Assembly (NCBI GenBank): GCA_963575645.1
Contig: OY754469.1
Location: 46,954,753 to 47,018,752, forward strand
Direction of reading: 5' to 3'
Length of the DNA stretch: 64,000 bases
Source of the DNA: Xanthostigma xanthostigma
Lineage: Eukaryota > Arthropoda > Insecta > Raphidioptera > Raphidiidae
The notes beneath the pieces were generated by a model. It worked only from the letters and a program-made list of their open reading frames with translations, was not told the DNA's origin and searched no databases. A program made the translations under genes and the position numbers. Shown here piece after piece: positions 54,633-64,000 of this stretch. The first letter of the stretch is position 1; each line of letters starts with the position of its first letter.

Positions 54633-54861
54633 TTAGCTAGTCATTGCAAACAACTCGGCTGCATCCACGGAGAATGCCTGCGGCTCAAATATGACTGTCT
54701 GACAGCGCAATAAAGTCGCGCTCACAATTACCGCGTCATATTTCACTTTAGAATATGATTTGTCTATAACCCAGTTCGTAGGTTTTATCCTGACAAAAAT
54801 AGATTGTATTTCTAAAAACGCTTCGATTCTTGAAATCGTAATAAAAATCACATGAAAAAAT
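54633..54861 (-). CDS. Candidate coding remnant, possibly receptor-like
   Basis: The minus frame ends at TAG 54633 with ATLLRCQTVIFEPQAFSVDA, then AELFAMTS; upstream residues read SRIEAFLEIQSIFVRIKP. The 5' half of the longer frame (to 54983) is repeat F sequence, so only this part could be host coding. The final 25 residues faintly recall the C-terminal region of insect odorant receptors (7tm_6), but this is a weak impression and it may be chance. Confidence 0.15.
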
Positions 54862-55500
54862 TTCAGCCAATTGGGCGACGGCACCATTCCAACTTCAAAA
54901 ATGTTGACATTTGATATAGTATAATAAAGAAAAGAAAATTTCTGATATCGCGCGAGGTAACGCGGGTAATGGCTAGTATTCAATATATTTGCAACTCGTT
55001 GCCATGGTTACCTATATACATAATATGTTCCACGTCATGTAAAAATTAATCAAAGCATGCTTAACTAGTTTATTACTGACAGATCTACCAAACAAAAGAA
55101 CAGCTATTTTTTTTATTTTCAAAATATTTCCGAAACTATAAATTTTAGAAAAAAAAATTTATAACAACACTTTCTTGAAAATAAAATGGAACAATAAACC
55201 GTTATGAAAAGTATACTAACAACGTTACAGCATATATCTCATTTGCGCATAGGTACGCCTATTTTCTCCAAAAACAATAGGGCTCCTCATATTTGCGTAT
55301 CAAACATCCCTCCATTTGAATTCAGTCTTTTCATCCGTTTGACTTGTATCGTGCTCACAGACTAACAGACGCACAGAGTTTTTCCAAAAATATGTTTTTT
55401 TGGATTAGAGGTATCTCAAAACGAAAACATATTTTTAAATTTTGAAGATCGATTTTTGACCTAAACAAGTGGGTTGGAATGCTAAAATTTACTGACTGAG
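54862..55500 (+). mobile_element. Repeat family F, copy 3
   Basis: Direct repeat of 50873-51520, with several small indels. Shares AGCCAATTGGGCGACGG, AATATGTTCCACGTCATG, AACAATAGGGCTCC and CAGACTAACAGACGCACAG. No hairpin/CTAG end found. Confidence 0.7.
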
Positions 55501-56065
55501 AAAGTTGCATTCCCCAATTAAAAGAGATTTAGTAAAAAAAATTATGACACTCTGGTCTATATACAGATTTAACGAGTGGAACTATTCGGAAACTAACTTA
55601 ACATATGGTTTTTAAAAAAAAGAAAAAATAAAATGTCTTATTCACTCATTTATATTTTTGTTATAACAAAATGTTCTTTTCCTTCTTATTTGGGTTATTT
55701 CATAAAAAATCATATTAATCATTAACTTTTTAACTTGTATATTGTGTTCTACAAATTTGTCGTTGCTTGTATAGATAACTTTACAAATTATAACGCTACA
55801 AGTACACAGTTGGACAAATTAATTATTAGACTTTTTTCACAAAAAAATTCATCATAAATGCTTTGAAATTACAGTCAAATTAAATTTTTACTTAATCTAA
55901 GAAAGATAATAATAACGCACTAACGCTAAAAAAATCCATATTTGTAATCAAGATTCGGGATAATAATAAAAAAAAGAGGTGCGTCAAGTCTTGGACACAC
56001 GACGGAAGATATGCTCCTTACTTGCTTTATATTTGCTTAAGTATTTTTTATTTGTTCCTCTATAT
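55501..56065. other. Unassigned A+T-rich stretch
   Basis: Nothing recognised. Confidence 0.3.
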
Positions 56066-56626
56066 ATAGTAATTAGTGATGTGCCGGATCGTTAAAATTA
56101 TATATCCGCGGATACGGATCTGAATACGGATTTTTGGTTTCAAGACCCGCGGATACGGATACGGATCTTAACTTTCTTAGAGTACGCGGTGGTAAATATT
56201 GCACATCGACCTTTGGAAAGAGACTATCTGTTATGGGAAAAAGTTTTTAACCTCTTTAAGAGTTAACTCTCATAACAGATTGTCTCTTTCCAAAGATTGA
56301 TGTGCAATATCTCATTATAAAGATAGTTTATTTAGTACCTTTGAGTTATGTACTATTAGTATGGTACTCACTACGATAAATGTTTGCAATATAAAGGTGC
56401 CAAATACGATTTAAAAAAATAAAAAATAATCTGAATGGAATTTAACAGGTTTTCATTATTACCTAATCACCTATATATATAAAATTACATCTATGATTGA
56501 AAATTAATAAGGTAAAAGATCCGTAAAAGATCCGCCAAAAAGTAACGGATACGGATACGGATCTTTCTTCTTCCTCGGATATCCGCGGAAACGGATACGG
56601 ATATCCGGCACATCACTAATAGTAAT
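56066..56626. mobile_element. Non-autonomous hAT with CGGATACGGAT boxes and TSD
   Basis: Element 56074-56618, ends TAGTGATGTGCCGGATC and ATATCCGGCACATCACTA, flanked by a perfect 8-bp duplication ATAGTAAT (56066-56073, 56619-56626). CGGATACGGAT repeats cluster near both ends. A hairpin (56196-56234 against 56271-56310, ATATTGCACATCGACC outermost) occupies the middle and may be a nested element or part of the fold. Confidence 0.88.
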
Positions 56627-56639
56627 ATATATAGCCGAA

Positions 56640-56960
56640 AGCTTCACTACTTTTGTCGCTACCGTGTTTCATCACAATCTCATGCGGAGCCGCGGTGAGC
56701 AGCCAGTCAAAAAATATATCCACAACTATATTTTGTAGAAACAGCACCTTCCATTCATTCATCTGGGATAAATTACGTATAAAATTGATATGCCAGTCAT
56801 TGCGACTCGTTCCAGAATTGTGCTCTCGCGCCGCGAGATCCCCTTACGTCGAGCGTCGCTTCCCGGCGCATACGTAGTCAGTCACATTGCTGTGTGCGCA
56901 TAGAATAATCTGCTAGCGACTGCACTTTCACGCAAGCTTACCGTCACCAACGCTGAACTA
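56640..56960. other. GC-richer unique segment
   Basis: G+C above background, with CTCGCGCCGCGAG (near 56823) and GTCGAGCGTCGCTTCCCGGC. A 74-residue plus frame (56653-56877) has no domain. Could be promoter or exon sequence; unassigned. Confidence 0.25.
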
Positions 56961-57053
56961 CACGGTGCGACACAAAACGAGAGAATGTGGTGAAAATTGA
57001 CGATTTTCAAATCCCAAAACATGCTGAATATTGTCTGCTATTTAAGTTACTTT

Positions 57054-57365
57054 GAGACCACTGCCAAATTTATGGGAGAGACCACTGCCAAATTTATGGG
57101 AGAGACCACTGCCAAATTTATGGGAGAGACCACTGCCAAATTTATGGGAGAGACCACTGCCAAATTTATGGGAGAGACCACTGCCAAATTTATGGGAGAG
57201 ACTACTGCCAAATTTATGGGAGAGACTACTGCCAAATTTATGGGAGAGACCACTGCCAAATTTATGGAAGAGACCACTGCCAAATTTATGGGAGAGACCA
57301 CTGCCAAATTTATGGGAGAGACCACTGCCAAATTTATGGGAGAGACCACTGCCAAATTTATTTAG
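57054..57365 (+). repeat. 24-bp minisatellite, 13 units
   Basis: Unit GAGACCACTGCCAAATTT then ATGGGA, 13 copies, nearly identical (two units have GACTACTG, one ATGGAA, the last ATTTAG). Because 24 is a multiple of three and the unit lacks stops in several frames, long repetitive frames appear on both strands (for example ETTAKFMG repeated). These are artefacts of the repeat; there is no support for a protein. It ends 9 bp before the hAT element at 57375. Confidence 0.92.
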
Positions 57366-57366
57366 G

Positions 57367-57906
57367 GTGTAAATCAGTGATTCCCAAAGTGGTCTATATC
57401 GATCCCCAGTGGTCGACGACAACTTGCAAGGGGTCCATGTCAGCGGGAAAAAAATTGGGGGTCCATGAAATGAAAATGGGGGTCAACGATAGTGAATCTC
57501 CTAACAAAAAAAGAAACAAACTGGACATCGTTAACCGAAGAGATTTAAGATTAAATCTAACTAAATTGATGCCAAATGTTGAAAATTTATTATTAAAGCA
57601 TCAGGTTCATCCCTCACACAAAAAGCATTTATTTTTTGCTTAGTTATTTTATGTAACAGAAAGTAAATTTTAATTTGATTCGTTTAATTTGAATCTAATT
57701 AATAAATGTATAAAACTAAACATTTCACTACCGTTATAAATTTAAATCGTTCAAAGTGAGTAGCACTATACCGGTTGTCAAAAATACATTTCAAATTAAT
57801 GAATTTGCTAAAAACCAATATCAGATAAGCAGGGGGTCTACCCAAAACCGAGAAACATGGCAAGTGGTCTACGAGACAAAACAGTTTGGGGACCTCTGGT
57901 GTAGAT
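57367..57906 (+). mobile_element. hAT element with transposase remnant and imperfect TSD
   Basis: Element about 57375-57898. Left end CAGTGATTCCCAAAGTGG, right end inverse-like TTTGGGGACCTCTG, the CAGNG...C(N)CTG form of hAT ends. The flanking 8-mers GTGTAAAT (57367-57374) and GTGTAGAT (57899-57906) differ at one base. It carries a transposase C-terminal fragment and is internally deleted. Confidence 0.75.
57478..57643 (+). pseudogene. hAT transposase C-terminal remnant
   Basis: The frame reads SPNKKRNKLDIVNRRDLRLN, then LTKLMPNVENLLLKHQVHPSH before a short tail and TAG at 57641-57643. This matches the end of the hAT dimerisation domain as in SCAND3/ZBED/FAM200-type proteins, where a KxRNRL...DLRxxL...P.I..L...HQAHPSH pattern closes the protein. 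The catalytic core and BED finger are absent. Confidence 0.65.
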
Positions 57907-58390
57907 CAATTGTTTATACTTTTGAGAATATTTTAAGCGTCTAACTATTCCAAAATTATTATCGAAGTTATATAGCAATAACGAGTTCATATTAGTCATA
58001 GACTATAGAGCATTCAATCAGTTAATTTTTCTTATGCGTTTTTCTCGAAACTACATTTTTCAAAACGCTGTACACGATATGTCAAGATCTACTCAACCTA
58101 TTTGGTTAAAATTTACAACATTTATTGATTATAATATTATCTACAACGTGATTTTTGTTTTGTTTAGGTACCATGTTCAAAAGTTATAAATTTTTCAAAC
58201 TCAAAATTTCGATGCAAATACTAAATCTAATAACGTCGTGCGGTTTCGCCCGAATTTGTAGATTGCCTATTAAACATATTATATAGACATATTAGGCTGT
58301 CGTTGATTTTTTTTTTAATTTACCCGGTGTTGCTTGGAAATAACAACCCCCTGTTAAGGGAGATTTTATCTCTGTATTGGTGCAAGTTAA
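57907..58390. other. Unassigned stretch
   Basis: 58237-58258 (GTCGTGCGGTTTCGCCCG) resembles repeat termini. Nothing else recognised. Confidence 0.3.
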
Positions 58391-58590
58391 AAAAAAATCG
58401 GTTGTCTGTAAAGTCCGTTTACGGACGATAGTTTTACGTGATAACGTATTCTGCTCGAATATCATATTTAATAATACATAACCTAAATTTTAGTAGCTGT
58501 CAGGCGGAACGTGACACATTTCGGAACGTTACACTTTTTCGTGCATGCAGCCGGTGTTTCATCAATTTATAAGACGTTATCACGTCAAAA
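58391..58590 (+). mobile_element. Element D, internally deleted copy
   Basis: Left end ATCGGTTGTCTGTAAAGTCC through TTTTACGTGATAACGT, then about 55 bp of unrelated sequence, then CAGGCGGAACGTGACAC and the right end GTTATCACGTCAAAATT. The shared reading frame is lost. Confidence 0.75.
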
Positions 58591-59511
58591 TTCTCCGGCT
58601 AGGCGCATTTGTACACTGCCCGTCATTTGAAGCCAGAAATCGAAGAAATTATTCACGAATGAAGTAAAATAAAAAAAAACGAATTTTGATTAGATTTGCT
58701 TCAGTTATAGTCATATTAAAATATATGATAAAAATCAACAATATTTATGACGACCGACATTGAAAATGCAAGCAGGAATTGTCTTTATTTTTTTAGTAAA
58801 AAGTATGTTAAATAAGTTTTAACTGACATCACGTGCCACCGAAAGTTCGTTCAGCATCCCTTTGGATCGGAAATTGTAGAAGAATTTTATAAAAACAAGT
58901 GTAACTTTTTTTAGTAAGTTAAATTTCCAGTGCGCGATGATACAATTTATCAATGGCGAGTTTTAACAGTAATATCACCACGCACGAGACACGTATACCC
59001 TATAAAATAGCTGTTTTTCACGCAAATTTTGACAGTTCAATTTTGAGCAAGTTCGTATTCAATTTGTTTATACTTTTGCTATAAAAATAGTACCTAGTAC
59101 AACAACGTTTGGAATTTTTTGTTGTTTTTGCTTTACGCACTAGTGCGAAATGGGCCAATTGGCTATCGCTCTACAGGTATAAAAAATAGTTATTTTATAC
59201 AGGCAGTCGTGAAAAAAATAAATATTGTTATTCCGGGATGTATTTTTTTTTTCAGAATGTTTATTAACACTTTTTGAATAATATGCCCCACTGTGCAAAA
59301 TCAGCTTCTAATATTATTGCACTGACATTGCACTATAAGCCCTTCATACTTTCACATTCACACATACTTTGAAAGCGTTTAATTAACGGATTAATTACAA
59401 CCGCGCGATTTTTCTTTGATTCGCTGTCTAAGTACACAAAGATGCTTTATTTTTTATTTGTAATCGTGTTATGTTCAACGAAGATTTGTAGTACATTTTT
59501 ATATAGATAAT
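58591..59511. other. Unassigned A+T-rich stretch before the satellite
   Basis: Nothing recognised. Confidence 0.3.
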
Positions 59512-62500
59512 ATAAGACATCCGTCCAAAAGTCGCTTAGTGTCTAAAAAAGTTGCAGAATTGCAAAACGAATATGAAAACATGAAAAGATTTGCGATACC
59601 TATTTGGCAAAACATATAATTTTTTTAGATATGCTTAATAGTGACGTTACTTATAGAAAAAAGTACGCTGAATCGAATGGGACCAAGCGCACATTCGTAT
59701 CTCTGTTAGTTTAGAAGCTATGACGGTTTAAAGTGTAAAAAAATTTAAACAGTTTAAATTGGCTATATCTCCGAAACCAAAAGAGATACAAGGTTGCGGG
59801 TGGTCGGAATCGATTCAGAATGACTTTTTCTATAAGTATGTGTAATATCAAGCGAATTTATTTTTCAAAATTTTCTCGATTATGTAAGAAGGGTACCCCC
59901 TTCTTACTTTTTCAGATTTTAAAAAAACACAAAAATCACTGTCATATTGTTCGAACACGACTTACAACAGAGGTTATTCTTATGTAAAAAATCGCGCTGA
60001 ATCGATTCCGACTACTCCCACATCTGTATCATTAGTTGTTTGAAAGTTACGGCGCTTTTAAAATTTTCTCAAAAAAATATAAATAAAGGCCCATATCTCC
60101 GAAACTAAAGGTGATACTGGGTTGCGGATGGACGGAATCGATTAAGCTTGAAATTTTCTATAAGTTCGGTTAGTATAAAACAGTCCAAAAGTCGCTTAGT
60201 GTCTTAAAAAGTTGCCATTTTGCAAAACGGATATGAAAACATGAAAAGATTTGCGATATGTGGCAAAATATATAATTTATTTAGATATGCTTAATAGTGA
60301 CGTTACTTATAGAAAAAAGTACGCTGAATCGAATGGGACCAAGCGCACATTCGTATCTCTGTTAGTTTAGACGCTATGACGGTTTAAAGTGTAAAAAAAT
60401 TTGAACAGTTTAAATTGGCTATATCTCCGAAACCAAAAGAGATACAAGTTTGCGGGTGGTCGGAATCGATTCAGAATGACTTTTTCTATAAGTATGTGTA
60501 ATATCAAGCGAATTTATTTTTCAAAAATTTCTCGATTATGTAAGAAGGGTACCCCCTTCTTACTTTTTCAGATTTAAAAAAAACACAAAAATCACTGTCA
60601 TATTGTTCGAACACGACTTACAACAGAGGTTATTCTTATGTAAAAAATCGCGCTGAATCGATTCCGACTACTCCCACATCTGTACCATTAGTTGTTTGAA
60701 AGTTACGGCGCTTTTAAAATTTTCTCAAAAAAATATAAATAAAGGCCCATATCTCCGAAACTAAAGGTGATACTGGGTTGCGGATGGACGGAATCGATTC
60801 AGCTTGAAATTTTCTATAAGTTCGGTTAGTATAAAACAGTCCAAAAGTCGCTTAGTGTCTTAAAAAGTTGCAATTTTGCAAAACGGATATGAAAACATGA
60901 AAAGATTTGCGATATTTGGCAAAATATATAATTTTTTTAGATATGCTTAATAGTGACGTTACTTATAGAAAAAAGTACGCTGAATCGAATGGGACCAAGC
61001 GCACATTCGTATCTCTGTTAGTTTAGACGCTATGACGGTTTAAAGTGTAAACAAATTTAAACAGTTTAAATTGGCTATATCTCCGAAACCAAAAGAGATA
61101 CAAGTTTGCGGGTGGTCGGAATCGATTCAGAATGACTTTTTCTATAAGTATGTGTAATATCAAGCGAATTTATTTTTCAAAAATTTCTCGATTATGTAAG
61201 AAGGGTACCCCCTTCTTACTTTTTCCGATTTTAAAAAAACACAAAAATCACTGACATATTGTTCAAAAACGACTTATAACAGAGGATATTCTTATGTAAA
61301 AAATCGCGCTGAATCGATTCCGACTACTCCCACATCTGTATCATTAGTTGTTTGAAAGTTACGGCGCTTTTAAAATTTTCTCAAAAAAATATAAATAAAG
61401 GCCCATATCTCCGAAACTAAAGGTGATACTGGGTTGCGGATGGACGGAATCGATTAAGCTTGAAATTTTCTATAAGTTCGGTTAGTATAAAACAGTCCAA
61501 AAGTCGCTTAGTGTCTTAAAAAGTTGCCATTTTGCAAAACGGATATGAAAACATGAAAAGATTTGCGATATGTGGCAAAATATATAATTTATTTAGATAT
61601 GCTTAATAGTGACGTTACTTATAGAAAAAAGTACGCTGAATCGAATGGGACCAAGCGCACATTCGTATCTCTGTTAGTTTAGACGCTATGACGGTTTAAA
61701 GTGTAAAAAAATTTGAACAGTTTAAATTGGCTATATCTCCGAAACCAAAAGAGATACAAGTTTGCGGGTGGTCGGAATCGATTCAGAATGACTCTTTCTA
61801 TAAGTATGTGTAATATCAAGCGAATTTATTTTTCAAAAATTTCTCGATTATGTAAGAAGGGTACCCCCTTCTTACTTTTTCAGATTTTAAAAAAACACAA
61901 AAATCACTGTCATATTGTTCGAACACGACTTACAACAGAGGTTATTCTTATGTAAAAAATCGCGCTGAATCGATTCCGACTACTCCCACATCTGTACCAT
62001 TAGTTGTTTGAAAGTTACGGCGCTTTTAAAATTTTCTCAAAAAAATATAAATAAAGGCCCATATCTCCGAAACTAAAGGTGATACTGGGTTGCGGATGGA
62101 CGGAATCGATTAAGCTTGAAATTTTCTATAAGTTCGGTTAGTATAAAACAGTCCAAAAGTCGCTTAGTGTCTTAAAAAGTTGCCATTTTGCAAAACGGAT
62201 ATGAAAACATGAAACGATTTGCGATATTTGGCAAAATATATAATTTTTTTAGATATGTTTAATAGTGACGTTACTTATAGAAAAAAGTACGCTGAATCGA
62301 ATGGGACCAAGCGCACATTCGTATCTCTGTTAGTTTAGACGCTATGACGGTTTAAAGTGTAAAAAAATTTAAACAGTTTAAATTGGCTATATCTCCGAAA
62401 CCAAAAGAGATATAAGGTTGCGGGTGGTCGGAATTGATTCAGAATGACTTTTTCTATAAGTATGTGTAATATCAAGCGAATTTATTTTTCAAAATTTTCT

Positions 62501-64000
62501 CGATTATGTAAGAAGGGTACCCCCTTCTTACTTTTTCAGATTTTAAAAAAACACAAAAATCACTGTCATATTGTTCGAACACGACTTACAACAGAGGTTA
62601 TTCTTATGTAAAAAATCGCGCTGAATCGATTCCGACTACTCCCACATCTGTATCATTAGTTGTTTGAAAGTTACGGCGCTTTTAAAATTTTCTCAAAAAA
62701 ATATAAATAAAGGCCCATATCTCCGAAACTAAAGGTGATACTGGGTTGCGGATGGACGGAATCGATTCAGTTTGAAATTTTCTATAATTTCGGTTAGTAT
62801 AAAACAGTCCAAAAGTCGCTTAGTGTCTTAAAAAGTTGCAATTTTGCAAAACGGATATGAAAACATGAAACGATTTGCGATATTTGGCAAAATATATAAT
62901 ATTTTTAGATATGCGTAATAGTGACGTTACTTATAGAAAAAAGTACGCTGAATCGAATGGGACCAAGCGCACATTCGTATCTCTGTTAGTTTAGACGCTA
63001 TGACGGTTTAAAGTGTAAAAAAATTTAAACAGTTTAAATTGGCTATATCTCCGAAACCAAAAGAGATACAAGGTTGCGGGTGGTCGGAATCGATTCAGAA
63101 TGACTTTTTCTATAAGTATGTGTAATATCAAGCGAATTTATTTTTCAAAATTTTCTCGATTATGTAAGAAGGGTACCCCCTTCTTACTTTTTCAGATTTT
63201 AAAAAAACACAAAAATCACTGTCATATTGTTCGAACACGACTTACAACAGAGGTTATTCTTATGTAAAAAATCGCGCTGAATCGATTACGACTACTCCCA
63301 CATCTGTATCATTAGTTGTTTGAAAGTTACGGCGCTTATAAAATTTTCTCAAAAAAATATAAATAAAGGCCCATTTCTCCGAAACTAAAGGTGATACTGG
63401 GTTGCGGATGGACGGAATCGATTCAGCTTGAAATTTTCTATAAGTTCGGTTAGTATAAAACAGTCCAAAAGTCGCTTAGTGTCTTAAAAAGTTGCAAGTT
63501 TGCCAAACGGATATGAAAACATGAAAAGATTTGCGATATTTGGCAAAATATATAATTTATTTAGATATGCTTAATAGTGACGTTACTTATAGAAAAAAGT
63601 ACGCTGAATCGAATGGGACCAAGCGCACATTCGTATCTCTGTTAGTTTAGACGCTATGACGGTTTAAAGTGTAAAAAAATTAAACAGTTTAAATTGGCTA
63701 TATCTCCGAAACCAAAAGAGATACAAGTTTGCGGGTGGTCGGAATCGATTCAGAATGACTTTTTCTATAAGTATGTGTAATATCAAGCGAATTTATTTTT
63801 CAAAAATTTCTCGATTATGTAAGAAGGGTACCCCCTTCTTACTTTTTCAGATTTTAAAAAAACACAAAAATCACTGTCATATTGTTCGAACACGACTTAC
63901 AACAGAGGTTATTCTTATGTAAAAAATCGCGCTGAATCGATTCCGACTACTCCCACATCTGTATCATTAGTTGTTTGAAAGTTACGGCGCTTTTAAAATT
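59512..64000. repeat. 656-bp satellite array, dimeric units, runs off the window
   Basis: GTCCAAAAGTCGCTTAGTG occurs at 59523, 60183, 60839, 61495, 62151, 62807 and 63463; spacing is 660 then 656 five times. Each unit has two diverged halves: half A (GCTGAATCGAATGGGACC, ATATCTCCGAAACCAAAAG, GCGGGTGGTCGGAATCGATT) and half B (GCTGAATCGATTCCGACTAC, ATATCTCCGAAACTAAAGG, GCGGATGGACGGAATCGATT), 327-329 bp apart. Half A ends in a fold-back GTAAGAAGGGTACCCCCTTC. The first unit is the most divergent. Scattered short frames (for example 61713-61955) are not conserved between units. Confidence 0.95.

Noticed and set aside
54862-54983. N-terminal half of the 116-residue minus frame ending at 54633
   Set aside because: Lies in repeat family F, shared with 50873-51520.
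57054-57365. Possible CRISPR array
   Set aside because: Contiguous 24-bp units with no spacers, in eukaryotic sequence.
57042-57422. Long repetitive frames on both strands
   Set aside because: Stop-free by-product of the 24-bp minisatellite; present in several frames at once.
61713-61955. 80-residue frame inside the satellite
   Set aside because: Not conserved in neighbouring 656-bp units, which carry stops or shifts in that frame.

Overview
This window reads as non-coding, repeat-rich nuclear DNA from an insect. It is A+T-rich throughout and has no operons, Shine-Dalgarno sites or long intact genes. It is dense in transposon families typical of arthropods: Helitrons, hAT, Tc1/mariner and pogo-like elements, a PIF/Harbinger-like palindrome, a Penelope-like retroelement and tRNA-derived SINEs. 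The repeat ends resemble those of hemipteran and lepidopteran genomes, but I cannot name the order or species from sequence alone.

Layout. 1-5 kb: a complete non-autonomous Helitron (784-1396) with a tRNA-Lys-like insert, small hairpins, and a degenerate repeat with CCAGAC boxes. 5-20 kb: SINE copies, a large inverted repeat with Penelope terminal sequence at its centre (8468-9110), Helitron ends, and a Helitron that tandemly duplicated with its flank (18765-19535). 20-29 kb: one well-formed candidate exon (20627-20702), a Penelope-like element with an open GIY-YIG endonuclease frame and a hammerhead-ribozyme-like motif (23020-23866), a palindromic element with a tRNA-like head, a heat-shock-type core promoter with no obvious gene behind it (25896-25962), and a pogo-like transposon carrying a broken PHD-finger remnant. 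29-40 kb: two hAT copies (one with a perfect 8-bp target duplication), a 46-bp GC-rich hairpin, a second hammerhead-like motif, a PIF/Harbinger-like palindrome, a mariner-like element with a transposase remnant, and a Helitron nested in a Penelope fragment. 40-57 kb: more SINEs including a head-to-tail trimer, and two non-autonomous DNA transposons whose internal boxes (ACTAGT; GTCTGGC) are spaced exactly 30 bp apart. 57-64 kb: a 13-unit, 24-bp minisatellite abutting a hAT remnant, then a tandem satellite of 656-bp units that runs off the right edge; each unit is a dimer of two diverged halves of about 328 bp.

No complete host gene was recognised. Host coding evidence is limited to two candidate exons (20627-20702 plus; 39443-39593 minus) and a few unassigned open frames. 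Chance open frames of about 100 codons are expected in sequence of this size and composition, so those frames have low confidence. Two or three CpG- or GC-richer islands (32310-32480, 48050-48340, 56640-56960) stand out from the background and may be promoter or exon sequence.
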